Positions 8,952 through 15,615 of a stretch of DNA of 59,192 bases are shown in pieces. Location of the stretch: contig CAMDBB010000008.1 of the NCBI GenBank assembly GCA_945889195.1, positions 1-59,192 of the forward strand, in the 5' to 3' direction. The notes under the pieces are model-generated. The model saw nothing but the letters and a program-made list of their open reading frames with translations. It searched no databases and had not been told where the DNA came from. Every line of letters starts with the position of its first letter. Position 1 is the stretch's first letter. The stretch comes from Bifidobacterium breve (GTDB lineage: Bacteria; Actinomycetota; Actinomycetes; Nanopelagicales; Nanopelagicaceae). The position numbers were made by a program, and so were the translations under genes.

Positions 8952-9974
8952 ATGAGAACTCTGCCAAAGCCACATATCTTTATAGCTGCAGAATCCAAGC
9001 CGCTTCGCTGGGGAATCTTTGGCGCTGGCTGGATTAGTGAAGCGATGATAAAGACCGCTCAACTCAACTCCAACCAAGAGTTTGTGGCAATCGCATCACG
9101 TACGCCGGGCAAGGCTGAAGGCTTTGCACAGAAGTGGAACCTTCCTTCATTCCACAACTCTTATGAAGAGCTCGTTGCACGCGATGATATTGATGCGGTT
9201 TATCTAGGAACGTTGCCATCAGATCGCCTCGAAGTTGCCTTGATTGCCATCAACGCTGGCAAACATGTCTTAATTGAAAAGCCGATCACGATGGATCTCG
9301 CTGAAGCTGAGCAGATCTACGCAGCTGCCAAGGCGAAGAAGGTTTTGGCCCTGGAGGCGATGTGGACTCGCTTCTTGCCACAAATGGATATTGCCCGTCA
9401 GTTAGTTGCTGATGGAACTCTTGGTGAAGTAGAACTTGTTATTTCTAACTTCTGCCAAGCCAACTTAGCTGTTCCACGCTTATTTACCATCGGTGGCGGT
9501 AACCCAATTATCGATATGGGTATCTATCCAATCGCTTTTACACAACAGTTCTTAGGTGAACCAACAGAGATTCACTCATTCGGAAAGCTTCATCACAATC
9601 AAATCGATGAAGAGACCCATACCTTTATGCGTTATGCCGATGGCTCACGCGCAAACTTCGTTCTCTCAGCTCGCACAACTCTGCCCCATTGGGCCGGCGT
9701 ATCTGGCAGCAAGGGTGCGCTCACCTTCGGTACCCCATTCTTTACGCCCACATCAATCACTCTGCATGGACCTGAGTTCAACGGTGAGCAGACCACATGG
9801 GTTGATGACCTCGGGCTACCTGAACATTTGGGCCTGATTCACCAAGTTCATGCCTTTGCGCAGTACGTCGAACAAGGCCTCTTGGAATCACCTCTCTACA
9901 CCCATCAAGAATCTCTCAACAACATCAAGACTGCACTGACCATCGGAAACCAGATCGGAACCCGCTTTAAGTAA
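8952..9974 (+). CDS. Gfo/Idh/MocA family oxidoreductase (dihydrodiol dehydrogenase-like)
   Basis: A 340-residue dehydrogenase with the nucleotide-binding motif WGIFGAGWISEAM near residue 21 and the catalytic motif HVLIEKPITMD. The segment ALEAMWTRFLPQMDIAR is typical of the dimeric dihydrodiol/xylose dehydrogenase branch of the family. It begins 9 bases after the transaldolase-like gene with GGAAAG just upstream. It probably oxidises a cyclic polyol or sugar derivative linked to the inositol pathway. The exact substrate cannot be told from the sequence. Confidence 0.9.
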   Translation: MRTLPKPHIFIAAESKPLRWGIFGAGWISEAMIKTAQLNSNQEFVAIASRTPGKAEGFAQKWNLPSFHNSYEELVARDDIDAVYLGTLPSDRLEVALIAINAGKHVLIEKPITMDLAEAEQIYAAAKAKKVLALEAMWTRFLPQMDIARQLVADGTLGEVELVISNFCQANLAVPRLFTIGGGNPIIDMGIYPIAFTQQFLGEPTEIHSFGKLHHNQIDEETHTFMRYADGSRANFVLSARTTLPHWAGVSGSKGALTFGTPFFTPTSITLHGPEFNGEQTTWVDDLGLPEHLGLIHQVHAFAQYVEQGLLESPLYTHQESLNNIKTALTIGNQIGTRFK

Positions 9975-10010
9975 GTTCCACTACAACACAGTTAGGAATA
10001 GGCTCGGACA

Positions 10011-11018
10011 ATGACTCAGAAGCTAAGAATCGCAATTATCGGTGCTGGACGAATTGGGTATGTCCACGCCGGAAGCGTAAACGACACCCCTAACCTCGAA
10101 CTTATCTACGTGGTCGATCCCTTTGAAGAATCTGCAAGAAAGGTCATCGCTGACTTCGGCGGCAAGTATTCATCAGACCCTGTGGCAGTCATTAATTCTG
10201 GTGAGATAGATGCAGTCATTATTGGTTCACCTACGCCAACTCATATCCCACTTCTCCGTGAAGCGATCAACGCAGGTGTTCACGCACTCTGCGAGAAGCC
10301 ACTTGATTTAGATATTAAGAAAGTTGATGAGCTGCGTACACTTGCGAGCTCTGCAAAGATAAATATCACCCTCGGCTTTAACCGCCGCCAAGATCCACAA
10401 TTTAAAGCTGTAAAGCGCAAGGTAGAAGAAGGTCAAATCGGAACGATTGAGCAAGTCATCATGACAAGCCGTGATCCAGGACCTGCCCCACAGTCCTACA
10501 TCGCTGTCTCGGGTGGAATCTTCCGCGATATGACAATTCACGACTTTGATATGGCTCGTAACTTTGTGCCTAACATTGTTGAAGTATCAGCATTTGGCGC
10601 CAATAGCTTCTGCGACTACATCAAAGAAGAAGGCGACTTCGACAACGTTAGCGTTGTCATGAAGGGTGCCAACAACGAAATTATCACCATCATTAACTCA
10701 CGCCACTCTGCCTACGGATATGACCAGCGCATTGAAGTATTTGGTGACAAGGGCATGTTGCAGATCAGCAACCTTGGCCATTCAACTGTTCAGCTCTCTA
10801 ATAAGGATGCAACCGCAAGCGGTGAGCCGTATATGGACTTCTTCCTTGAGCGTTATGCCGCTTCATATCGCAATGAACTCAAGCTCTTTATCGAGGGAAT
10901 CAAGCAAGGCAAAGTCCTTGGCTCTACCTACGATGATGGCCGTGCGGCGCTTATCTTGGCTGATGCTGCACATGAATCTGCTCGAACAGGTAAAGCAGTC
11001 AAAGTTAACCTTAACTAA
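10011..11018 (+). CDS. iolG: inositol 2-dehydrogenase
   Basis: IolG oxidises myo-inositol to scyllo-inosose with NAD+, the entry step of the pathway. The 335-residue protein has IAIIGAGRIGYVHAG at the N-terminus, HALCEKPLDLDIKK as the EKP motif, and GFNRRQDPQFKAVKR followed by IHDFDMARNF, which is the usual IolG signature with its catalytic Asp/His. It is the last gene of the operon. It starts 36 bases after the preceding Gfo/Idh gene and ends tail to tail with the YciI gene, with no clear terminator between them. Confidence 0.93.
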   Translation: MTQKLRIAIIGAGRIGYVHAGSVNDTPNLELIYVVDPFEESARKVIADFGGKYSSDPVAVINSGEIDAVIIGSPTPTHIPLLREAINAGVHALCEKPLDLDIKKVDELRTLASSAKINITLGFNRRQDPQFKAVKRKVEEGQIGTIEQVIMTSRDPGPAPQSYIAVSGGIFRDMTIHDFDMARNFVPNIVEVSAFGANSFCDYIKEEGDFDNVSVVMKGANNEIITIINSRHSAYGYDQRIEVFGDKGMLQISNLGHSTVQLSNKDATASGEPYMDFFLERYAASYRNELKLFIEGIKQGKVLGSTYDDGRAALILADAAHESARTGKAVKVNLN

Positions 11019-11031
11019 AGTAAGTCAAGAG

Positions 11032-11355
11032 TTAGTGCAGAGGGCGTAGTTCTACTTTTCTATTACACGCCTTTGATGCTTCAAACGCTAATTTTTTAGC
11101 TACATCAGCATCAGGAGCTTCAATGAGCCATAGACCGCTGTAGTGCTCCTTGGTAGCAAATAGCGGTTTCCCAGTCTCTATATTTGCACCATATCGATTG
11201 TCTATAACTGTTGCCGTCTCAGGTGCCTGAAGTCCCCAGGCAAATATCCAATGTCCGTTTTCTCTTAAAGAATCGTTAAATGCATTGATCATTACCATTT
11301 CTTCTGGCGTTCCCGAGTTCGAGAGATCATCAATAACTGAAATTAGAAATCTCAT
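11032..11355 (-). CDS. YciI-like domain protein
   Basis: A 107-residue small protein with a dimeric ferredoxin-like fold signature of the YciI/DGPF group: MRFLISVIDD at the start, a central WIFAWGLQAPETATVIDN strand pair, GLWLIEAPDADVAKKLA and a terminal VELRPLH. Such proteins are of unclear function. A GGAAGT ribosome-binding site lies between this gene and the upstream 53-codon gene, only 5 bases away, so it is the last gene of a three-gene minus-strand operon with the SRPBCC and small membrane genes. Confidence 0.8.
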   Translation of the reverse strand: MRFLISVIDDLSNSGTPEEMVMINAFNDSLRENGHWIFAWGLQAPETATVIDNRYGANIETGKPLFATKEHYSGLWLIEAPDADVAKKLAFEASKACNRKVELRPLH

Positions 11356-11360
11356 ACTTC

Positions 11361-11522
11361 CTATTTCTTCCTATCCTTGATTGCACTTGCGATTCTGAAA
11401 AGTGAATACAGCACGATAATGAGCCCTATTCCTTGTAGCCCTGGGGAATCATCTGCCTCTCCCGCAACGATTGCAAAAGCTCCAACGGCAATCGATAACA
11501 TTCGCAAAATTAAAGTCTTCAT
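11361..11522 (-). CDS. small membrane protein, unknown function
   Basis: A 53-codon frame that reads MKTLILRMLSIAVGAFAIV, then AGEADDSPGLQG, then GIGLIIVLYSLFRIASAIKD and a basic RKK end. This gives two short membrane helices joined by an acidic loop. It lies exactly between two real genes, with 2 bases after the SRPBCC stop and 5 bases before the YciI start, and it ends in a positively charged tail. Both points support a real gene. I do not recognise the family. Confidence 0.7.
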   Translation of the reverse strand: MKTLILRMLSIAVGAFAIVAGEADDSPGLQGIGLIIVLYSLFRIASAIKDRKK

Positions 11523-11524
11523 TT

Positions 11525-12007
11525 CTAACCGTTCTCTGAAACGTGCTTAAGTCTGACAAGGCTCTTAGCTACTGCCATCTGGGTCCATGGGTAGGCTTTG
11601 CGAAAGTTGAGCCAGCTTTGCGCAATTGCCGGTGCGAAACTTCCATCAAAGCTCTCAGTTACCTGCGTTGAGCCATTTCCCATATCTACGAGCTCGTAGC
11701 GCCATCTCCATTGGCCAAAGTGTCGCCAGGCGATTACTTCGTTCTTCTTATACTCAACGACAGTATTGCTGATCCAGTATGTGATGCCCAACCGCATCTT
11801 CATTCCAAATTTAGAACCCAGGACCAAAGTTTCTGGGCCACTGATATTGGCAGTTATTGTTGCGCTGCCATCAATATCTTTATGGCGCTTTGGATTACTT
11901 ATGATTGAAAATATCGTGGACGGACTTGCCTGAATAAGGATTCGCGCAGATTTAATCTTTGGATTGCCAGTTTCTAGAATCTCAGCGCGCACCTTGTCGG
12001 TAGTCAT
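11525..12007 (-). CDS. SRPBCC family protein (polyketide cyclase/START-like)
   Basis: A 160-residue protein with the helix-grip fold pattern: IKSARILIQASPSTIFSIIS near the N-terminus, a central beta sheet (GSKFGMKMRLGITYWISN, VIAWRHFGQWRWRYELVD) and a C-terminal helix. Such proteins bind hydrophobic ligands. I start it at ATG 12007 rather than further upstream because a TACTCT box (12014-12019) sits 6 bases before the ATG with no Shine-Dalgarno, which suggests a leaderless transcript, and because the longer N-terminus is rich in basic, unlikely residues. It is first in a tight operon with the small membrane and YciI genes. Confidence 0.82.
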   Translation of the reverse strand: MTTDKVRAEILETGNPKIKSARILIQASPSTIFSIISNPKRHKDIDGSATITANISGPETLVLGSKFGMKMRLGITYWISNTVVEYKKNEVIAWRHFGQWRWRYELVDMGNGSTQVTESFDGSFAPAIAQSWLNFRKAYPWTQMAVAKSLVRLKHVSENG

Positions 12008-12142
12008 AGATTTAGAGTAACGAAGAGTCACCCTTTTTCCATACAATTGGAAAGGGCCCCGATCTCTCGAGGCCCTCCCATGCATATCTGCTGCAGCTCT
12101 TTTGACCATTACCAATAGATCGAGCCGAAACAGTTAAGACTA

Positions 12143-12217
12143 TGGTGGAGGCGACGGGATTTGAACCCGCTCCGATGACTTGGTAAACCAACAGGCTGCC
12201 AATTACAACACGCCCCC
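12143..12217 (-). tRNA. tRNA-like gene with abnormal anticodon arm (isotype uncertain)
   Basis: On the minus strand there is a good acceptor helix (GGGGGCG with CGCCTCC), A73 and an encoded CCA. The T arm is perfect, with GCGGG and CCCGT around TTCAAAT, and the D loop has AATTGG. The middle is poor: the D stem is weak, and the only 7-base anticodon loop with T33 and a purine at 37 is TTACCAA, implying anticodon ACC. Its stem (TTGGT/GTCAT) has a T-T mismatch and two G-T pairs. ACC is not a normal bacterial anticodon. It may be a decayed tRNA or a non-standard one; the other tRNA in the window has no encoded CCA. Confidence 0.6.
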
Positions 12218-12303
12218 AACACGCGAGCGAAGTTACGGCTTTCTCGACCCCAAAAATTTATTTTCGGTGGCATCTGTGGATAAGAATGCAAGTGATGAAA
12301 AGC

Positions 12304-12332
12304 AAAAAGGACTTGGCAATAAACCAAGTCCT
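12304..12332 (-). terminator. rho-independent terminator after the DUF2993 gene
   Basis: A perfect 9-bp stem AGGACTTGG/CCAAGTCCT with a 7-base loop is followed on the minus strand by TTTTTGCTTTT. It lies about 80 bases downstream of the DUF2993 stop codon and upstream of the tRNA-like gene. Confidence 0.85.
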
Positions 12333-12405
12333 AATTACTACCAAGCCACCGTACTCAATTATTGCATAAGTACTTGGTTACTCGCAGTAACTATTATGTG
12401 AAGAA

Positions 12406-12428
12406 GAGTCGCCCTATAGGCCAGATCC
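12406..12428 (-). repeat. copy of the 3' end of rnpB
   Basis: These 23 bases match the 3' end of the RNase P RNA gene at 13207-13229 at 21 of 23 positions, in the same orientation, 801 bases away. The copy encodes the last residues (GSGL) and stop codon of the DUF2993 protein. It may be the scar of a duplication or an attachment-site-like repeat. Confidence 0.75.
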
Positions 12429-13082
12429 AAGATTGCCCAGTTGAATGTTGTTTCCCGACATTTTGACAGAAAGTCCCTCACTGCTGAGTGAGACAGATTT
12501 AACTTTAAGCCCCTTAGGGGGCGTCAAACTCCTTTGGCTCCTACTCTTAATTTGATTTTGAAGATCGGCCGGCAATGATGAAGCAGGGATTTGATTGCCA
12601 AAGATTGAAACACTCTGAAGTTCAAAATAAAGCTGGCTATTTGAGTGCTTTGGAATCAGGATTGCTGTGCCCATTCCACCTGCTCCGGCAGAAACTTGCA
12701 ATGTGTTTCCCACAATTTGCGCATCATTAAATTCGGATGACTTTGTAAGAGTCAGCGCAGGAATAGTGGCAGTTACTTCCAAAGAGCCAATAAGGGTCGG
12801 TTTTGCTTTACTGATTCTTGATGCAGATATGTCTAGCGAAGTCTTTGTGCCGCTCTCTTTTAGAGCAAAGCTCTTGATGTTTATGTCGGCAGATTTTATT
12901 GAATCAGAGGTGAGATTGCTCGGTACATCTGCCAGTGGAACAGAGGCGCTAATGCCTGAAGCATTGGGAATCTCTCGCTGAACCTTAGTAGTGATCTGCG
13001 ATGAAATGTATTGCTGCACCCCAAGTACCCCACCTAAGACAACTGATGCAGTTGCCGAGATTGCAATAGTTTTGATTCTCAT
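12414..13082 (-). CDS. DUF2993 (LmeA-like) membrane-anchored or exported protein
   Basis: A 222-residue protein with an N-terminal signal/anchor helix (IAISATASVVLGGVLGVQQY) and a following domain of repeating beta strands rich in Ser/Thr, e.g. SADINIKSFALKESG and LEVTATIPALTL. This is the pattern of the actinobacterial DUF2993/LmeA family, periplasmic proteins that bind phospholipid; mycobacterial LmeA supports lipoglycan maturation. Its last codons lie inside the rnpB-like repeat, so its natural C-terminus may have been altered. It is followed by a strong terminator. Family call is fairly sure, function here inferred. Confidence 0.82.
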   Translation of the reverse strand: MRIKTIAISATASVVLGGVLGVQQYISSQITTKVQREIPNASGISASVPLADVPSNLTSDSIKSADINIKSFALKESGTKTSLDISASRISKAKPTLIGSLEVTATIPALTLTKSSEFNDAQIVGNTLQVSAGAGGMGTAILIPKHSNSQLYFELQSVSIFGNQIPASSLPADLQNQIKSRSQRSLTPPKGLKVKSVSLSSEGLSVKMSGNNIQLGNLGSGL

Positions 13083-13164
13083 TCGCGGAAATTAATTGCC
13101 CAAGCAGAACAGGGCCTTAACCATTGGTGTGAATACCCTGTGAAACTAGAGTTGAAAATGGAGA

Positions 13165-13192
13165 AGCCCCCCGCCTAATTCAGCGAGGGGCT
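13165..13192 (-). terminator. terminator hairpin after rnpB
   Basis: The stem AGCCCCTCGC pairs with GCGGGGGGCT (one mismatch) around the loop TGAATTAG, 15 bases after the rnpB 3' end, and is followed on the minus strand by CTCCATTTTC. The T-run is short. Confidence 0.7.
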
Positions 13193-13206
13193 CCATGGTG
13201 TTATAT

Positions 13207-13229
13207 GAGTCGCCCTATAAGCCGGATCC
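13207..13229 (-). repeat. rnpB 3'-end repeat, native copy
   Basis: This is the 3' strand of helix P1 and the preceding conserved GGATCCGGCTTATAG of RNase P RNA. It is the source copy of the 21/23-base match at 12406-12428. The P1 5' strand at 13554-13562 also carries the complementary 9 bases. Confidence 0.75.
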
Positions 13230-13565
13230 TGTCGTTCTTGCGAACGGATCACCATCCATCTAGATCTGTAATTACTTACAGATTCAAGCGACCTACCCGA
13301 TAGCTTGAGCGCGAGCAACGCACTATCTTCTTGGTCTTGCTTCAGGTGGGGTTTACATAGCTACGTATATTGCTACACGTACTGGTGGTCTCTTACACCG
13401 CCGTTTCACCCTTACCAATCTCTAGCAAGCTAGATATTGGCGGTTTGCTTTCTGTTGCACTTATCCCGTGGATTGCTCCAGGTGGGCGTTACCCACCACC
13501 TTGCTCTGTGAAGTCCGGACTTTCCTCGGTGCCTTGCGACAACGCGGTGATCCGGGCGACTCTTC
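13207..13565 (-). ncRNA. rnpB: RNase P RNA (bacterial type A)
   Basis: RNase P RNA is the catalytic RNA that matures tRNA 5' ends. The 5' strand GAGTCGCCC (13562-13554) pairs perfectly with GGGCGACTC (13215-13207) as helix P1. The conserved core is visible: GAGGAAAGTCCGGAC after the 5' part, ACGGGATAAGTGCAACAGAAAG (in pieces) in the middle, GGTAAGGGTGAAACGG, and the 3' segment GGATCCGGCTTATAG. The length of about 355 bases is normal for actinobacterial type A RNA. A -10-like TACAAT lies about 7 bases before the probable start. Short reading frames within it on the plus strand are not genes. Confidence 0.96.
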
Positions 13566-13571
13566 GTGCTG

Positions 13572-13600
13572 ATTGTAGTCCAAGAATAAAGCCTTACGAT
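13572..13600. promoter_or_regulatory. overlapping divergent promoters of rnpB and hutG
   Basis: For rnpB (minus strand) a -10 TACAAT lies at 13577-13572. For hutG (plus strand) a -35 TTGTAG lies at 13573-13578 and a -10 TACGAT at 13595-13600, 16 bases apart and 6 bases before the ATG. The -35 of one and the -10 of the other share the same bases. Confidence 0.55.
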
Positions 13601-13606
13601 TAGCAA

Positions 13607-14506
13607 ATGATGAGCGCAAATCTGCCGCATGATCCAAAGTGGAAGCGCGCCAATACTTTATTTGCCTCCCCTGATCAAAGTGCTGACATCGCATTAGTCG
13701 GAGTACCAGCACATAAAGGTTCAATTTCTCCGACTAACGCAGATCAAACTCCAGATGCAATCAGAAGTGCGTTGGCGCGTTATTCAACTTATTCAACTTC
13801 GCAGGGCGTTGATTTAAGCGGTCAATCATTTATCGATTTGGGAAATATTGAATCACCTGATGGTCCTGAAGGCATCGTACGAGTTGGTGCTTTTGTGAGT
13901 GGATTATTGGCAAAACACAAGTTAGTAATTGCACTTGGTGGTGATAACTCAATTACCTACTCAGTTGCATCTGGTTTATGGCCAGACTTATCAAAGATCG
14001 GATTGATCACTTTCGATGCACACCATGATCTTCGTGATGGCCAATCAAATGGTTCACCTGTTTGGCAATTGATTCAGGCTGGTTTACCAGGAAAAAACAT
14101 TGTGCAGATTGGAATTGCCGACTTTGCCAACAGCGCGGAGTACGGCCAGCGCGCAAAAGAAAATGGCATCACAGTGTTTTCACGTGCGCAGTTGCGTGAG
14201 ATGACGATTGCTAAAGTATTAAAGAAGGCGTTGGAAATTGCCGGTGCTGATGGTCATGAGATTTATGTTGATCTAGATGTAGATGTATGTGATCGCAGCG
14301 TTGTTCCGGCATGCCCAGCAGCAATGCCAGGTGGAATTTCTGCAGATGAACTGCGTCAAGCAGCGCTTCTACTGGGTGCTGATAAGCGAGTTCGTGCCAT
14401 CGACATTACCGAGATAGATGCTGCAGCTGATTCAGATGATCAACGCACTGTGCGCTTAGCTGCTCTCTTGGTTCTTGAAGCAGCCGCAGGCTTTGCAACT
14501 AGATAA
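13607..14506 (+). CDS. hutG: arginase/agmatinase superfamily enzyme, probable formimidoylglutamase
   Basis: A 299-residue ureohydrolase. The manganese ligands are visible in GGDNSITY, FDAHHDLRDG and VDLDVDVCD, with IDITEID near the C-terminus. Ureohydrolases of this type cleave arginine, agmatine or N-formimidoyl-glutamate. The tail-to-tail overlap with a histidine ammonia-lyase relic supports formimidoylglutamase of histidine degradation. Translation seems leaderless, from ATG 13607 or 13610. No other hut genes are in the window, so the pathway may be incomplete here, and agmatinase remains possible. Confidence 0.8.
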   Translation: MMSANLPHDPKWKRANTLFASPDQSADIALVGVPAHKGSISPTNADQTPDAIRSALARYSTYSTSQGVDLSGQSFIDLGNIESPDGPEGIVRVGAFVSGLLAKHKLVIALGGDNSITYSVASGLWPDLSKIGLITFDAHHDLRDGQSNGSPVWQLIQAGLPGKNIVQIGIADFANSAEYGQRAKENGITVFSRAQLREMTIAKVLKKALEIAGADGHEIYVDLDVDVCDRSVVPACPAAMPGGISADELRQAALLLGADKRVRAIDITEIDAAADSDDQRTVRLAALLVLEAAAGFATR

Positions 14507-14696
14507 GTTCTTTAACGACTTCTCTTGCAGCAGAAACAATTGATCCTGAATTAACCAAAGTTGTCGCCGCTTCAAGTTCTGGAGATAAGAAACGATCTGG
14601 CCCAACTCCCGGAACAACTTTTCTCAACTCTTTAACAACTCGACCTGTTGCAGGTGATGGGTTCAAACCTTCGCGGAGTTCAATGGCACGCGCTGC
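14499..14696 (-). pseudogene. hutH: C-terminal remnant of histidine ammonia-lyase
   Basis: Read on the minus strand, 65 codons plus a stop code for a segment starting AARAIELREGLNPSPATG and containing PGVGPDRFLSPELEAA, ending in REVVKELI. This is the pattern of the C-terminal end of HutH. The rest of the roughly 500-residue enzyme is absent: upstream, the similarity stops near 14696 and the frame meets a stop at 14747-14745, inside the 3' end of the sugar isomerase gene. The relic's stop overlaps the end of hutG by eight bases, as expected for a once-functional convergent pair. It marks the edge of the adjoining sugar island. Confidence 0.75.
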
Positions 14697-14737
14697 GGGT
14701 GAACAATATCGGGCGTACGGGAAATGGATAGGGGCTG

Positions 14738-15613
14738 CTAACCCTTAAGAGCCGCCTCAATATTGCGCATAGAAACCCCTGATTTTTCTTCAGCCGGCTC
14801 ACGCGCTTTATCTTGTTCGCTCATCATCCAATCCGAGAAACCAAACTTTTCAAGTTCTGCAAATAGCCCAACTAGGTCAAGTGCGCCTTCGCCAGCTGGC
14901 ACAAAGAGAAAGTGATCTTCAACAGCTACGTGCATACGTTCGTATTCACCAGCTATAAGTTTTTTCAGAATCTCTGGATCAACATCTTTAATGTGAACAT
15001 GTGTAACACGTTTTCCGTATTCGACTACGCCAGCAACGGGATCTCCCCCACCAACCAGCCAATGTCCAACATCAAGACACATGCCAACCAAATCGAAATC
15101 AAGAAGGGCCATTAGCTTTCTGGTCTCTTCAGGAGTTTCAATATAAGTGGCTGCGTGTGGATGGAATGAAGAACGAATTCCGGCGGCTTTCGCTAACTGC
15201 GCGAATTTAGCGATGTGATCAGCTAAGCGCTGATATCCAGTTTCATTTAGGTGCGGACCTAGATGAGCGCGACCTGCATAAATATCTCGTTCTGAAGTTC
15301 CATCAACGGCAAATACCAACATTTCAACTTTGGCACGAATAGCCGCGTCAACGATCTCTTGCGAATGAGCATCGGCAGTTGGAAGTGGGCCGTTCTCATC
15401 GCAGGCAATATCCAGGTACTGCTCGGCAGTAGCCAAGTTGTTCTTCTTCATTTGGTCTAAGAACTTATCCGAATTTGCCTGCTCAACTGAGATCTGGATT
15501 CCTTTGAAACCATAAGCCGCAATGCGACTCAAGAAATCTTCGGACTTTGCCATCTCAAATTTCCAGTTGAGGGCAACGATTCCGACTTTAGCTTTTGCCA
15601 AGCCTTGACTCAT
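14738..15613 (-). CDS. sugar phosphate isomerase/epimerase-like TIM barrel
   Basis: A 291-residue xylose isomerase-like TIM barrel protein (AP endonuclease family 2). Metal-ligand candidates are in SSFHPHAATYIETPEE, VGMCLDVGHWLVGGGD, VTHVHIKDVDPEI and the terminal EQDKAREPAEEK. The family includes sugar epimerases, inosose isomerases and keto-glycoside lyases. It is the last gene of the minus-strand group with the glycosidase (2-base gap) and LacI regulator. With the nearby Gfo/Idh enzyme it could process an oxidised sugar, but the substrate is not determined. Confidence 0.88.
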   Translation of the reverse strand: MSQGLAKAKVGIVALNWKFEMAKSEDFLSRIAAYGFKGIQISVEQANSDKFLDQMKKNNLATAEQYLDIACDENGPLPTADAHSQEIVDAAIRAKVEMLVFAVDGTSERDIYAGRAHLGPHLNETGYQRLADHIAKFAQLAKAAGIRSSFHPHAATYIETPEETRKLMALLDFDLVGMCLDVGHWLVGGGDPVAGVVEYGKRVTHVHIKDVDPEILKKLIAGEYERMHVAVEDHFLFVPAGEGALDLVGLFAELEKFGFSDWMMSEQDKAREPAEEKSGVSMRNIEAALKG

Positions 15614-15615
15614 TT

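Noticed and set aside
12008-12115. Longer start for the SRPBCC protein.
   Set aside because: The added residues are basic and not family-like; a promoter-like box lies just before ATG 12007.
12143-12217. tmRNA 3' end for the tRNA-like sequence.
   Set aside because: The acceptor strands are only about 70 bases apart and no tag reading frame lies between; it is tRNA-sized.
12109-12327. A minus-strand reading frame across the tRNA-like gene.
   Set aside because: It lies over the tRNA-like structure and the intergenic region; no protein features, no start signal.
13370-13603. Plus-strand reading frame inside the RNase P region.
   Set aside because: It is antisense to rnpB, whose core motifs and P1 pairing are clear.
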